This document shows positions 26,801-37,641 of a stretch of 64,000 nucleotides of DNA, in pieces (position 1 is the stretch's first letter; each line of letters begins with the position of its first letter). Origin of the DNA: an uncultured Eubacteriales bacterium. Lineage in GTDB: Bacteria > Bacillota > Clostridia > Lachnospirales > Lachnospiraceae. The position numbers were made by a program, and so were the translations under genes. The stretch lies in the NCBI GenBank assembly GCA_900314845.1, contig OMWV01000046.1, positions 33,106 through 97,105 on the forward strand. Reading direction: 5' to 3'. Under the pieces are notes generated by a model. It was not told the DNA's origin and searched no databases. It saw nothing but the letters and a program-made list of their open reading frames with translations.

Positions 26801-28722
26801 TAGTCCTGAATCCTCTTAAAGCGTTTGTCCAGTTCGTATCTGGAAAATGAGATGATCGTCGGCCTTCCGTGGGGGCAGTTATAGGGATCCTCGCACTCGG
26901 TCAGCTGGTCTATGAGGGCCAGGGCTTCCTGGGGTGATATCCTGCTGTTTCCCTTGACAGCTGCCTTGCAGGCCATGGAGGCTATGCGCCATGTCATGGC
27001 ACTGCCCTCTATATTGCCGCTCTCCTGCGTGAGATTGTCAAGGATCTCTATGAAGAGGTCTTTTGCGTTCATGCCGAACAGATAGACAGGCACCCCGTAT
27101 ATGGCGTACTGGTCTCCCCCGAAGGGTTCTATCTCGAAACAGAGTTCTTGAAAGTAGTCTTTGTATTTTTCCGCCAGAGCCTGTTCTATAGGCGTCAGAG
27201 TGATGACGGCGGGGGGCGCCAGCTGCTGGACGGCCAGGGTATTTTTCTGAAAATCCCTGCGGATCTTCTCGAATAAGACCTTTTCGTGGGCGGCATGCTG
27301 GTCCATGACATAGAGTTTCCCGTCAAATTCTATCATCCAGTATGTGCCAAAGACCTGGCCGATCAGGCGGTAGAGGCCTCTGGAGCTTTTATCCAGGAGT
27401 TTTCTCTTTCCCGGCGGGGCTGCCGGCTCCTCTTTTTTCTCCTGAGGAGCGGGGACTGTCAGCCTCTCCTGGCTGAAGTTCTCCCTCCAGGGGTGTTTTT
27501 CTTCTCTTATCTGAGAGCCTTCCCTCTTAAGATCTTTCTTTTCAGGGCTTTCCTGGTATGAGCAGGTCTGGGCTCCCTGGCGTGATGCCGGCTTTTTGCC
27601 GGAAAAGGCAGGGGGCTCGCTCCTGCCCTTGCCCATCATGGCCAGCCTTTTCAGCTCGAAGGGTTCCGGAGAAGGAACATTTTCCGCTTTTTTGGGACTG
27701 CCTTCCCTGCTCATGGAGGCAGCAGGAGTCAGCTCCCTCCCCTGCAGGATGCCGCGCACGGTTTCAAAGACCTGGCTGTAGACAGCTTCGTTCTCATCAA
27801 ACTTTATCTCCATTTTCCGGGGGTGGACATTGACGTCCGTCAGCTCGGGTTCCATCTGGATGTGGAGGGCAGTAAAGGGGAATCTGTGGATCATGACAAA
27901 TGTTTTGTAAGCGTCCTCTATTGCCTTTGTTATAACGGCACTCTTTATATAGCGGCCGTTTATGAAATAATTCTCCCAGCTTCTGTTCCCTCGGGAGAGA
28001 ATGGGTTTTCCGATATATCCGCTTATCCTCATCAGAGGGGTCTGCCGCTCAGCCTCCAGCAGGTGGAGGCTGACATCTCTGCCGTATATCTGGTAAATGA
28101 TATCGCGCAGTTTGCTGTTGCCGGATGTGTGAAGCCTTGTCTGGCCATTAGATATCAATTTAAAGGAAATATCCGGCCGGGACAGGGCAAGCCGGCCGAC
28201 AAGGTCAGCGCAGCCGGAGCCTTCCGCAGCCGGGGACTTGAGGAATTTTTTCCTGGCCGGCGTATTGAAAAAGAGATTGCGGACGATGATCGTTGTGCCC
28301 TCCGGACAGCCGACATCTTCCAGCAGATGTTTTACCCCGCCCTCTGCCAGATATCTGACACCGACGATATCAAGCCGGGTCTTGCTGATCAGTTCTATCT
28401 GGCTGACTGCCGCTATGCTGGAGAGAGCTTCTCCGCGAAAGCCCAGACTGCCCACGGTGACAAGGTCCATGGCATTTTTTATCTTGCTCGTGGCGTGCCT
28501 TTTGAAAGCATCCTCTATATCGTCCCGGTCTATCCCGCTTCCGTTGTCTGTGACCCGGATCATATCGATTCCGCCTCCGGCTATCTCGACTGTTACAGCC
28601 GTGGCATGGGCATCTATGGCGTTCTCCACAAGCTCTTTGACAACGGAGGCCGGTCTTTCTACAACTTCACCGGCAGCGATCGCGTTTATCGTCGCTGAAT
28701 CCAGAAGATTTATATTCTTCAA
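26800..28722 (-). CDS. mutL: DNA mismatch repair protein MutL
   Basis: A mismatch-repair endonuclease/coordinator of 640 residues. The GHKL ATPase motifs are ENAIDAHAT, DNGSGID and GFRGEALSS. A variable, charged linker spans about 340-450. The C-terminal domain has DQHAAHEKVLFE, the metal-binding endonuclease motif of non-E. coli MutL, plus CPHGRPT near the end. So nicking is intrinsic and no MutH is needed. It follows mutS by 18 bp. Confidence 0.97.
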   Translation of the reverse strand: MKNINLLDSATINAIAAGEVVERPASVVKELVENAIDAHATAVTVEIAGGGIDMIRVTDNGSGIDRDDIEDAFKRHATSKIKNAMDLVTVGSLGFRGEALSSIAAVSQIELISKTRLDIVGVRYLAEGGVKHLLEDVGCPEGTTIIVRNLFFNTPARKKFLKSPAAEGSGCADLVGRLALSRPDISFKLISNGQTRLHTSGNSKLRDIIYQIYGRDVSLHLLEAERQTPLMRISGYIGKPILSRGNRSWENYFINGRYIKSAVITKAIEDAYKTFVMIHRFPFTALHIQMEPELTDVNVHPRKMEIKFDENEAVYSQVFETVRGILQGRELTPAASMSREGSPKKAENVPSPEPFELKRLAMMGKGRSEPPAFSGKKPASRQGAQTCSYQESPEKKDLKREGSQIREEKHPWRENFSQERLTVPAPQEKKEEPAAPPGKRKLLDKSSRGLYRLIGQVFGTYWMIEFDGKLYVMDQHAAHEKVLFEKIRRDFQKNTLAVQQLAPPAVITLTPIEQALAEKYKDYFQELCFEIEPFGGDQYAIYGVPVYLFGMNAKDLFIEILDNLTQESGNIEGSAMTWRIASMACKAAVKGNSRISPQEALALIDQLTECEDPYNCPHGRPTIISFSRYELDKRFKRIQD

Positions 28723-28740
28723 TTAAATCACCTGATCCCT

Positions 28741-31398
28741 TTACTTTTTTACTTCCCTCTGCAGGCGGTCCAGCTCATTTAAGGCCTGGAGGGGCGTCAT
28801 ATTCGAGAGGTCGAGTCCGGCGATCTCCTTAAGGACCGGATGGGTCTCGGGCATAAAGTCAAACATGTTCATCTGCCTCTGCGTCTTCTCTTCGGTCAGA
28901 GCCTGACTGCCGGCTTTTGCCTTTCCCTTTCTGGCATTTCCTGCTGCCTCTATATCGCGCACGGACTTTGTGATATCCTTTTCCAGCAGCTGGTCTACGA
29001 TCTCCTTAGCCCGGTCTATGACGAGTTCAGGGACTCCGGCAAGCCGGGCTACTTGGATGCCATAGCTCTTATCGGCTCCGCCGGGGATGATCTTTCGCAG
29101 AAAAATGATGTCATCGCCCTGCTCTCTTACGGCGATGCAGTAATTGTTTACGCTGTCCAGCTTCCCTTCCAGCTCTGTGAGCTCATGATAGTGGGTGGCA
29201 AAGAGGGTTTTGGCCCCCAAGAGCTTTTGGTCAGCGATATATTCCACGACGGCCCAGGCGATGGACAGGCCGTCGAATGTGCTCGTTCCCCTGCCGATCT
29301 CATCCAGGATGAGGAGGCTTTTTGACGTGGCATTTCTCAGGATATTGGCCACCTCTGTCATCTCAACCATAAATGTTGACTGACCGCTGGCCAGGTCATC
29401 CGAGGCCCCGACTCTTGTGAATATCCTGTCAACGATCCCGATATCCGCCCTGGCGGCGGGCACAAAGCTTCCGATCTGGGCCATGAGCACGATGAGGGCG
29501 CTCTGGCGCATATAGGTCGATTTCCCGGCCATGTTGGGGCCGGTGATGATGGAGATCCTGTGATTTTTATTGTCAAGATATGTGTCATTTTCAATGAACA
29601 TCTGATTCAGGTTCATGCGTTCTATGACCGGATGGCGGCCCCCCTGGATATCTATGACTCCCCTGGTATTGATCTGGGGCCTCACATAGGAATTCTCCTG
29701 GGCGACGTGGGCCAGGGAGCAGATGACATCGAGTGCGGCAATGGACCTGGCGCTTTTCTGGATCCGCAGCATCTGAGCGGATATCTGATCTCTTACCTGA
29801 CAGAAGAGGTCGTATTCCAGGGAGGACAGCTTATCCTCCGCTCCCAGGATCATATCTTCCAGTTCCTTAAGCTCGGGTGTGATATAGCGCTCGGCATTTG
29901 CCAGGGTCTGCTTGCGCGTCCAGTCGGCGGGAACCTTGTCCTTGAAGGAATTTGTCACCTCCAGATAATAGCCGAAGACCTTGTTGTAGCGGATCCTCAG
30001 GTTCTTGATCCCTGTTGCCTCGCGCTCCTTTGTCTCCAGGTCGGCCAGCCACTGTTTTCCGTTTGTCTGAGCCCCACGCAGCCTGTCGACGTCTTCGTTA
30101 AAGCCTTCCTTTATGATGCCTCCCTCCCGGATGGTCAGGGGTGGGTCATCTATGACAGATCTTTCTATCAGGCCGCACAGGTCCTCCAGAGGATCCATAT
30201 CGCTGCAGATCTCCTGCAGGCCGGCGCTCTTAAAATTCTGGATGAGGGTCAGGATGGGCGGGAGCATGGAGATGGATGTCTTAAAGGCAATCAGGTCTCT
30301 GGGGTTGGCTGTATGATAGCTGATCTTTGTGACAAGCCGCTCCATATCGTAGATGGCGCTCATATACTCCCGCAGTTCCTCCCGGGTGATCATATCCGAA
30401 TAAAGTTCCTGGACAGCGTTCTGGCGTTTTATGATGCGCTTTTTCTCGATCAGAGGCTGTTCCAGCCAGCTTCTGAGCATGCGGGCGCCCATGGCTGTTT
30501 TTGTTTTATCCAGTACCCAGAGCAGGGTTCCTTTTTTCTGTTTTTCCCTCAGGGTCTGCGTCAGTTCCAGATTCCTCCTGGTGGCTATGTCCAGGATCAT
30601 ATAGCCGCCGCTGTGGTAGGGGACGATCTTTGTCAGGTTGGACAGACTGTTTTTCTGGGTCTCATACAGATAGAGAAGAAGAGCCCCGCAGGCAGTCTGG
30701 GAGGTGGGAAATGAGCTCAGCCCCAGGCCTTCCAGGCTTTTTACGTGAAAATGCTCTTTCATCCGCTGGGAGCTGATCTCCTCGTCCATATACCAGCTCT
30801 CCAGCTGTGTGACCATAAGATTCAGCCTTTCCCTGAAATCGGTCAGATCGGCTCCGCTCATGACAAATGCATCGTTTACAAGGAGCTCTGAGGGAGAGAA
30901 ACGGAATATTTCATCATAGAGCTCCCGCGTCCCTGTCACTTCTGTCGTGTAGAAGTCGCCGGTTGAGATATCCGCGATGGCCAGTCCGAACCGACCGCCG
31001 GAATAGATGGCGCACATGATATAGTTGTTGCGCCCTTCGTCCAGGGCCTGATTGTCTATATTCGTTCCGGGCGTGACGATCCGGATGACATCTCTTTTTA
31101 CTAGTCCCTTGGCCAGTTTTGGATCTTCCAGCTGTTCACAGATGGCTACCTTATAGCCCCTGGTCACCAGGCGGTTTATGTAGGAATCAGCGGCATGGTA
31201 GGGAATCCCGCACATGGGTGCTCTCTCCTCCTGGCCGCAGCTCTTGCCGGTCAGGGTCAGCTCGAGTTCCCGGGACACCGTTTTGGCGTCTTCAAAGAAC
31301 ATCTCATAGAAATCTCCCAGGCGGTAAAAAAGGATGCAGTCCTGGTACTGTGCTTTTGTCGCAAGGTACTGCTGCATCATGGGTGTGTATTCAGACAT
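28741..31398 (-). CDS. mutS: DNA mismatch repair protein MutS
   Basis: The mismatch sensor ATPase of 885 residues. The mismatch-reading FYE motif is in RLGDFYEMFFEDA (about 26-38), Walker A is GPNMAGKSTYMRQ, Walker B LLILDEIGRGTSTFDG, and TLFATHYHEL follows. The start has GGAGG about 8 bases upstream and its own promoter. It heads the mutS-mutL-miaA-ynbB operon. Confidence 0.98.
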   Translation of the reverse strand: MSEYTPMMQQYLATKAQYQDCILFYRLGDFYEMFFEDAKTVSRELELTLTGKSCGQEERAPMCGIPYHAADSYINRLVTRGYKVAICEQLEDPKLAKGLVKRDVIRIVTPGTNIDNQALDEGRNNYIMCAIYSGGRFGLAIADISTGDFYTTEVTGTRELYDEIFRFSPSELLVNDAFVMSGADLTDFRERLNLMVTQLESWYMDEEISSQRMKEHFHVKSLEGLGLSSFPTSQTACGALLLYLYETQKNSLSNLTKIVPYHSGGYMILDIATRRNLELTQTLREKQKKGTLLWVLDKTKTAMGARMLRSWLEQPLIEKKRIIKRQNAVQELYSDMITREELREYMSAIYDMERLVTKISYHTANPRDLIAFKTSISMLPPILTLIQNFKSAGLQEICSDMDPLEDLCGLIERSVIDDPPLTIREGGIIKEGFNEDVDRLRGAQTNGKQWLADLETKEREATGIKNLRIRYNKVFGYYLEVTNSFKDKVPADWTRKQTLANAERYITPELKELEDMILGAEDKLSSLEYDLFCQVRDQISAQMLRIQKSARSIAALDVICSLAHVAQENSYVRPQINTRGVIDIQGGRHPVIERMNLNQMFIENDTYLDNKNHRISIITGPNMAGKSTYMRQSALIVLMAQIGSFVPAARADIGIVDRIFTRVGASDDLASGQSTFMVEMTEVANILRNATSKSLLILDEIGRGTSTFDGLSIAWAVVEYIADQKLLGAKTLFATHYHELTELEGKLDSVNNYCIAVREQGDDIIFLRKIIPGGADKSYGIQVARLAGVPELVIDRAKEIVDQLLEKDITKSVRDIEAAGNARKGKAKAGSQALTEEKTQRQMNMFDFMPETHPVLKEIAGLDLSNMTPLQALNELDRLQREVKK

Positions 31399-31446
31399 GT
31401 ATAACCTCCGTACAGACAGGATGTGCCTGCCGCATCACTTCACCTG

Positions 31447-31475
31447 TTTATACCATATTTTATAGAGTTATACAA
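31447..31475 (-). promoter_or_regulatory. Promoter of mutS
   Basis: On the minus strand TTGTAT (31475-31470), 17 bp and TATAAA (31452-31447) form a reasonable housekeeping promoter. It is about 50 bp before the mutS start and just after the glnN terminator. Confidence 0.65.
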
Positions 31476-31516
31476 GGAAAAAAGCCCCCATGCGGCTTTT
31501 GTGTCTGACATGGGGG
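31476..31516 (-). terminator. Terminator of glnN
   Basis: On the minus strand CCCCCATG (31516-31509) pairs with CATGGGGG (31492-31485), followed by CTTTTTTCC. A typical intrinsic terminator about 30 bp after the glnN stop. Confidence 0.9.
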
Positions 31517-31544
31517 TAAAAAATAAGGGAAGGTATCAGTAATG

Positions 31545-33656
31545 TTATACGTTGAAGAGGAGGTCTGCGTATGTAGGGAAAGGCCACAGATCCTTGTCTA
31601 CAAGGGTCTCAAGCTTATCAGCAGGTGTCCTTACTGCTGCAAACTTTGCAAATACCTCATCTCTGTAAGCCTTAGCCTGCTCCTTGGGATCTGCGATAAC
31701 GACTGCCTTGTCCGTAGACTTCTCCAGATCCTCAACAGCGGCTGTCATAGCGGACAGAGCGTCTGTCATCTCTTTCAGGAGTTTCTCCTGGACGGAAGCG
31801 TCAGCGCCTACCTGCTTGAGAGAGAATACGGAGTCAGCCAGCTCTGTTGTGGCAGCGATGACAGCAGGGATGATCTGCTTCTTGGCCATATCGATCATAG
31901 TCCTGGACTCGATATTGATCGCCTTGGAGTAGTTCTCATATCCTACTTCCTCACGTGCCTGCAGTTCTACCTGGCTGAATACGCCGTGCTTTTCAAAAAC
32001 TTCAACTACCTTGGGATCGCTGAGTACGGAGAAAGCATCTACGGTGTTCCTGATGTTGGGAAGACCACGGCGCTCTGCCTCCTTGACCCATTCATCAGAG
32101 TAGCCGTCCCCGTTGAAGATGATCCTGGTATGAGCAGATGCCCACTTCTTGATCAGATCATGGCAGGCAGCATCGAAATCGTCTGCTGCTTCAAGGATAT
32201 CGGCTGCCTGGGACAGAGTCTCGGCGATGATCGTATTGAGAACAATGTTGGGGTCTGCGATAGACTGGGCAGATCCTACCATACGGAACTCAAACTTGTT
32301 TCCTGTAAATGCGAAGGGTGATGTTCTGTTTCTGTCCGTTGCGTCCTTTGAGAAGGTAGGAACGGTTGAAACGCCTGTATCAAGGCTGCTTCCGGATATG
32401 GAGTGTGTTGCGTCTCCTGTCTCGACAAGCTGTGCGAGCACATCATCGAGCTGATCGCCCAAGAATACGGAGATGATAGCCGGAGGTGCCTCGTTGGCTC
32501 CCAGTCTGTGGTCGTTGCCGGGTGAAGCCGCGGAGCAGCGAAGGAGCGGCGCATAGTCATCTATTGCCTTGAGAATGGCAGTAAGTATAAGAAGGAACTG
32601 CTTATTCTCATGAGGAGTTTCGCCGGGATCAAGAAGGTTCTTGCCCTTGTCAGTGCTCATGGACCAGTTATTGTGCTTGCCGGAACCATTGATGCCGTCG
32701 AAAGGCTTCTCATGGAGCAGGCATACAAGATTGTGCCTGAGAGCGACCTTCTGCATGATCTCCATGACCAGCTGATTGTGGTCTGTGGCAATGTTCGTCG
32801 TGTCATAGATGGGAGCAAGCTCATGCTGGCTGGGAGCGACCTCATTGTGCTGGGTCTTGGCCTTAATGCCCAGTTTCCACAGCTCTTTGTTGAGGTCTGT
32901 CATGTAATCAAATACTCTTTCCTTTATGGAACCGAAGTAGTGGTCATCAAGCTCCTGGCCCTTGGGTGCGGGTGCTCCGAAAAGGGTACGGCCCGCGAAG
33001 ATCAGGTCTTCTCTCTGATTATAGGTATCACGGTCTACCAGGAAATATTCCTGCTCAGGGCCTACGGATGTTGTTACCTTTGTGGACTCTGTATCTCCGA
33101 AGAGTCTTACGATACGAAGAGCCTGCTTGCTGAGAGCCTCCATGGAACGAAGAAGAGGTGTCTTCTTATCCAGAGCCTCGCCGTTATATGAGCAGAATAC
33201 TGTAGGAATGCACAGAACGGAAGCACCGGAGGGATATTCACGCACGAAGGCAGGTGATGTGCAGTCCCATGCTGTATAGCCTCTCGCCTCACAGGTAGCG
33301 CGGATGCCGCCGGAAGGGAATGATGAGCCGTCGGGCTCTCCCTTTATCAGTTCCTTACCGGAAAATGAAAGCAGGATGGAACCGTCAGCCTGGGGGTTGA
33401 TAAATGCATCATGTTTTTCTGCAGTGATGCCTGTGAGCGGCTGGAACCAGTGTGTAAAATGAGTTGCACCCTTCTCCAGTGCCCATTCCTTCATCTCATG
33501 TGCGATGATCTCTGCGTCATGGGGGTCAAGATCCTTGCCTTCGAGTAAGCTTGCCTTAAATTCGGCATAGATCTTCTTCGGCAGGCGCTGCTTCATCGTC
33601 GCGTCATCGAAAACATCGGACGCAAAGATCTCGGCTACGTTAATTTTTTCCGACAT
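31545..33656 (-). CDS. glnN: Glutamine synthetase type III
   Basis: ATP-dependent synthesis of glutamine from glutamate and ammonia. The length of 703 residues and the sequences [58 protein letters not shown] and [15 protein letters not shown] identify the large type III family common in Bacteroidetes and clostridia. It is monocistronic, with a terminator before (33732-33763) and after (31476-31516). The gene splits the usual miaB-mutS neighbourhood. Confidence 0.97.
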   Translation of the reverse strand: MSEKINVAEIFASDVFDDATMKQRLPKKIYAEFKASLLEGKDLDPHDAEIIAHEMKEWALEKGATHFTHWFQPLTGITAEKHDAFINPQADGSILLSFSGKELIKGEPDGSSFPSGGIRATCEARGYTAWDCTSPAFVREYPSGASVLCIPTVFCSYNGEALDKKTPLLRSMEALSKQALRIVRLFGDTESTKVTTSVGPEQEYFLVDRDTYNQREDLIFAGRTLFGAPAPKGQELDDHYFGSIKERVFDYMTDLNKELWKLGIKAKTQHNEVAPSQHELAPIYDTTNIATDHNQLVMEIMQKVALRHNLVCLLHEKPFDGINGSGKHNNWSMSTDKGKNLLDPGETPHENKQFLLILTAILKAIDDYAPLLRCSAASPGNDHRLGANEAPPAIISVFLGDQLDDVLAQLVETGDATHSISGSSLDTGVSTVPTFSKDATDRNRTSPFAFTGNKFEFRMVGSAQSIADPNIVLNTIIAETLSQAADILEAADDFDAACHDLIKKWASAHTRIIFNGDGYSDEWVKEAERRGLPNIRNTVDAFSVLSDPKVVEVFEKHGVFSQVELQAREEVGYENYSKAINIESRTMIDMAKKQIIPAVIAATTELADSVFSLKQVGADASVQEKLLKEMTDALSAMTAAVEDLEKSTDKAVVIADPKEQAKAYRDEVFAKFAAVRTPADKLETLVDKDLWPFPTYADLLFNV

Positions 33657-33731
33657 ACGATTACCTCTTTTCTGTCATATTTACCGCTCAGCGGACTATG
33701 ATGATCATTATTGGTTTGTGTTAAAAAGCAG

Positions 33732-33763
33732 AAAAGGCGCTCTCATCTTATGAGAACGCCTTT
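33732..33763 (-). terminator. Terminator after miaB
   Basis: A 13-bp stem (AAAGGCGTTCTCA with TGAGAGCGCCTTT, one G-U pair) and a 5-nt loop, followed by TTTTC and a further TTTTT, on the minus strand. It lies between the miaB stop and glnN. It could also act as a leader attenuator for glnN if transcription starts upstream of it. Confidence 0.85.
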
Positions 33764-33885
33764 GCTCTAAATCATCTTCTACCTAATAATAGCATAATAG
33801 GGGGAAAATGCAAGAGCATTTTTCAGATATGAGTAAATTTGTAAGAATTTCCCAGAAACGCGGGCAAAAATACTCCCACTTTCTG

Positions 33886-35484
33886 CTATTTTTTTACTAT
33901 TTCCCCGGTGTAGTAAAAGCCGTGACACTCTGTCAGCTTAACCGGGCAGATGCTTCCAATCAGATCCGCGCTGCCTTTGAAATGGACAAGGATGTTGCTG
34001 TCAAGCCTTCCTGTGACCATGGAAGGGTCGTGATCGTTTATGCTTTCCACAAGGACAGGAAGAGTCCTTCCCTGAAATCTGGATACTGCCTGGGCAGATT
34101 TTTCCTGGACAAGGGCAAGCAGCCGGTCAAAGCGGTCGTGGATCACCGGGTCCGGCACCTGATCTTTATAGGAAGCGGCAGGCGTCCCGCTCCTTTTGGA
34201 GTAGATAAATGTGAAGGCGCTGTCAAAGCCGACTCTGTCTACCACATCAAGGGTTTCCTGAAAATCTTCTTCTGTCTCGCCGGGAAAACCTACGATGATA
34301 TCTGTTGTGATGGATATGTCAGGACAGGCAGCCCTTATCCGCTCTGTCAGGGCAAGATACCGGTCCTTTGTATATTTTCTGTTCATCTTCGCCAGTACCC
34401 GGCTGCTGCCGGACTGCAGGGGAAGGTGGATGTGGCTGCAGATCTTTTTTGACTGACTCATGACCTGGATGAGGTCATCAGACAGGTCTTTGGGATGGGA
34501 TGTCATAAAACGGATCCTCTTAAGGCCGTCTATCTTCTCCACCTCTCTTAAAAGGTCGGCAAAGCTTACAGGCTCAGCCAGTCCCTTCCCGTAGGAGTTG
34601 ACATTCTGGCCCAGAAGCATGACCTCCACGACTCCGTCGGCCACGGCCCGTTCGATCTCCCGCAGGATCGCTTTCGGGTCCCTGCTTCTCTCCCGCCCCC
34701 GGACATAGGGGACGATGCAGTAGCTGCAGAAATTATCGCATCCAAATGTGATGTTGATACCGGTCTTGAAAGGGTATTTCCTGTCGACAGGAAGATCCTC
34801 CACTACCATGTCCGTGTCCTTCCAGATATCTATGACGGGCTCATTCCGGGAAATATGGCTGAAGATCAGTTCTGCCAGGCGGAATATGTTATGGGTCCCG
34901 AATATGATATCTACATGGCGGTAGGAGCTTTTTATCTTTTCTACTGCCTGATCTTCCTGCATCATGCAGCCGCAGACAGCCAGGATCATGTCCGGCCGCT
35001 TTTTCCTGATATGCTTCATCTGCCCAAGCCGGCCGTAGACGCGCAGATCGGCGTTCTCTCTTACGGTGCAGGTGTTGTAGATGACAAAGTCGGCATCCTC
35101 GGAATCCGTCATGGCATAGCCGATATTTTCCAGGATCCCTTCCAGCTTTTCACTGTCTCTGGCGTTCATCTGGCAGCCGTATGTGACAACGCAGGCAGTC
35201 AGAAGGCGGCCATCCCGCGCGATCTTTTTTTTCATTTTTTCATGCAGCAGGGCCATAAAATGGTACTGGCGGGCAGGCTCCTTCTCAGGCAGAGGAGCGC
35301 TGATATCCAGAGCCTCCAGATGGCTGTCGCAGCATTTTATGGTCAGGCCTTCCGGTTCCTGCCTTAAGAATACATCTTCCTGGTACTTCTCGTAGAGATC
35401 CTGTGCCTTGGAAAGCGCCGTATCTATCCTGCTGCTGCCCTCGTATTCCCTGCCGCCGCAGATCAGTTTATATGTGTGTTCCAT
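33886..35484 (-). CDS. miaB: tRNA-2-methylthio-N6-dimethylallyladenosine synthase MiaB
   Basis: A radical-SAM methylthiotransferase acting on i6A37 of tRNA. The auxiliary-cluster cysteines are in TYGCQMN, YNTCTVREN and VCGCMM. The SAM cluster is in CDNFCSYCIVPYVRGRE, with a C-terminal TRAM domain. Unusually there are about 95 residues before the first domain (normal start would be close to residue 75-90). This extension is small, charged and unrecognised; a shorter start near MALLHEKMKKK is possible. The 35484 start has only a distant GGGGAG. Confidence 0.95.
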   Translation of the reverse strand: MEHTYKLICGGREYEGSSRIDTALSKAQDLYEKYQEDVFLRQEPEGLTIKCCDSHLEALDISAPLPEKEPARQYHFMALLHEKMKKKIARDGRLLTACVVTYGCQMNARDSEKLEGILENIGYAMTDSEDADFVIYNTCTVRENADLRVYGRLGQMKHIRKKRPDMILAVCGCMMQEDQAVEKIKSSYRHVDIIFGTHNIFRLAELIFSHISRNEPVIDIWKDTDMVVEDLPVDRKYPFKTGINITFGCDNFCSYCIVPYVRGRERSRDPKAILREIERAVADGVVEVMLLGQNVNSYGKGLAEPVSFADLLREVEKIDGLKRIRFMTSHPKDLSDDLIQVMSQSKKICSHIHLPLQSGSSRVLAKMNRKYTKDRYLALTERIRAACPDISITTDIIVGFPGETEEDFQETLDVVDRVGFDSAFTFIYSKRSGTPAASYKDQVPDPVIHDRFDRLLALVQEKSAQAVSRFQGRTLPVLVESINDHDPSMVTGRLDSNILVHFKGSADLIGSICPVKLTECHGFYYTGEIVKK

Positions 35485-35513
35485 GTGTCTGTTTTATTCT
35501 CCCCGGGGATGCG

Positions 35514-37634
35514 CTAATCTTCTTTTGTCTCAAGTTCCTGAAGGGCGTGGTCGTCGGACTGTAATTCGAAGAAGGCATCGTTTCTGTTTTTCGCGTCGAA
35601 CTGATAATTGTACTCCAGCATGTGGTAGGTATTCACCTTTTCGTAGTAAGGAGAGAGTTTGTCCGTCCTCTTGTAGTACTTCCCGTCGCTTCCGATATAA
35701 CCGTGCTTTGTAAATACAGGCACATCTTTTCTCATGTCGTTGAGGTATTTCTGATAGGCTGTCTGAGGCAGGCCTGCCAGCTTCATCACGGCTGAGCTGA
35801 GATAGTTTATGCTGATATCTTTATACTCTTTATTATATTTTCCGTCCGGGTTTATGTCGTAATTGGCCCAGATCACGAAGGGAGTCTGATAGTGCTGGAA
35901 TATGTCCAGACCCTTGAGCTGGGATGACTTTTTCCCATAAAGCTTATCATAAAAATGATTATGCAGATTGGGCCTGTGGTCGCCAAACATTACGATGATG
36001 GTGGGCCGTTTTACCTTTGAGAAATAAGCGGTCAGTTTTTCGAAGGCTTTGTCTGTATAATTCGTCAGGTTTATATAGCGCTTAAAGGCGGCATCGTCCG
36101 CGAAGAGGCCGCTCACGCTGATATTCTGCTTGAAATTGTCAAAATCCTGGTCGAAACCGCCGTGGTTCTGCATGGTCACATTGAAGAGGTAAAATGGCTT
36201 ATCAGGATCTTTTCCCTGCTCCTCCTCATACATATTTTCTATCCATCTGAAATCCGCATCGTCGGAGATATAGTCTCTGACGAAGTCAGAGTCTGTCGTC
36301 TTTCCCTCTATGCTCTCTATGGAGATAAAGTTCTTAAATCCCAGATTAGGATAGGCCCTGGGCCTGCTGTAGCCGTTTGCCTTGTAGGGATGGAAGGCAT
36401 TGTCCCCGGTAAAGCCCATGTCTCTCATGTTCCAGGTAATGGAAGGCTGAGGAGATCTTACATAGAGGGCATAGGGCACGGCGCTGCCGGGAAGGAAGGC
36501 TGTGGAATTGCCCGTCTGGAATTCGTATTCTGTGTTGGCCGTACGACCTCCGAAAACGTCGACAGAAAGATTTCCCCGGATGGCCTGGCTGCTCTTTTCC
36601 AGACTGTGCAGATACTTTAGGGGGTCCTCGCTGAGCTCTACGTTGTCGTAGCCTGTGAAATCAGAAAGGCTCTCATTCATGACGACGATGACATTGGGAT
36701 ACTCTGACGGATCGGCAGAGACAGGGTCGCTGCTATATCCTGACCTGTCCATGACGAGCTGGGCGTATTCCGGACTGTAGCCGTCGGGTTTATCCTGTTT
36801 CATATAGTAGAAGCCGCGGATAAAGTTCAGGGCTTCCCCGTTCCGCCTGTAGTAGGCATAAGGGTCAAAGACTCTGACCTTTATCCCGATATGGTTGGGC
36901 CATTCGGACAGGGTGAATATGTATCCCGTGCAGAATACGAAGACAAGAGCCGGTATGGCAAGATAGAGCCTTTTGAGCCCTTTCTTATAGGGAATGTCTT
37001 CGGGAAGCCAGAGCAGAAAAGAGCCGAAGGAAAATCCGACGAACAGTCCGGCAAACATGCAGCGGTTGATATCGAATGTGTAATCCCCTGCTACATTCAG
37101 GGCCGTTCCGACAACGAAAATATCAGCCGCGTTGATCGGCTCTCCTCTGAATTCATAGATGAAGTAATTGAGTATGCCGAATCCCACAAGGATACAGTAT
37201 GTGACAAAAAGGCTCTTCTTCACTTTGTTTGTTATCACATAAAATATCAGAAAGATGCAGAATATCAGCAGCAGGTTGATGACGATCCGGTACATGGGCT
37301 TCTTCCAGAAGTAGAATTTCATCACGAATTCACCCATGGCATATGTCAGGCATATGCCTGCAGCGATAAGAGGGATGTTGAGGAAATAGTGCAGATTCCT
37401 GTCTATCTTTCTCCACTTAAAGCAGGGAAGGAATATCATGATGAGAGATGTTCCGAATATGAGTATCAGCCATTTTTTCGCGATATATGTGCCTGTGGCA
37501 GTCGTATGGACATACCAGGGAACATTGGCGAGAAAAATTACAGCGAGTATCAGATAACCGGCCAGCCGGAGAAAGAATAAGACCTTTTCTCTCCGACTGG
37601 TCAGATGAAGCTTTTCTAACATATAACCCCCCAC
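35514..37634 (-). CDS. LtaS-like lipoteichoic acid synthase family protein
   Basis: A 706-residue polytopic membrane protein with an extracellular sulfatase-fold domain, predicted to transfer glycerol phosphate from phosphatidylglycerol. About five N-terminal helices precede the domain. NVIVVMNESLSDFTGYDN is the metal site strand, GGRTANTEYEFQTGN carries the predicted catalytic Thr, and IIVMFGDHRPNL is the second metal motif. It could be an LTA synthase or a related phosphoglycerol transferase. It is 30 bp after the miaB start, and argF lies upstream in transcription order. Confidence 0.9.
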   Translation of the reverse strand: MGGYMLEKLHLTSRREKVLFFLRLAGYLILAVIFLANVPWYVHTTATGTYIAKKWLILIFGTSLIMIFLPCFKWRKIDRNLHYFLNIPLIAAGICLTYAMGEFVMKFYFWKKPMYRIVINLLLIFCIFLIFYVITNKVKKSLFVTYCILVGFGILNYFIYEFRGEPINAADIFVVGTALNVAGDYTFDINRCMFAGLFVGFSFGSFLLWLPEDIPYKKGLKRLYLAIPALVFVFCTGYIFTLSEWPNHIGIKVRVFDPYAYYRRNGEALNFIRGFYYMKQDKPDGYSPEYAQLVMDRSGYSSDPVSADPSEYPNVIVVMNESLSDFTGYDNVELSEDPLKYLHSLEKSSQAIRGNLSVDVFGGRTANTEYEFQTGNSTAFLPGSAVPYALYVRSPQPSITWNMRDMGFTGDNAFHPYKANGYSRPRAYPNLGFKNFISIESIEGKTTDSDFVRDYISDDADFRWIENMYEEEQGKDPDKPFYLFNVTMQNHGGFDQDFDNFKQNISVSGLFADDAAFKRYINLTNYTDKAFEKLTAYFSKVKRPTIIVMFGDHRPNLHNHFYDKLYGKKSSQLKGLDIFQHYQTPFVIWANYDINPDGKYNKEYKDISINYLSSAVMKLAGLPQTAYQKYLNDMRKDVPVFTKHGYIGSDGKYYKRTDKLSPYYEKVNTYHMLEYNYQFDAKNRNDAFFELQSDDHALQELETKED

Positions 37635-37641
37635 TTAGATG

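Noticed and set aside
29560..30714. Long plus-strand open frame inside mutS
   Set aside because: It lies antisense to a perfectly conserved MutS region, has no ribosome site, and its composition reflects the codon pattern of the opposite strand.
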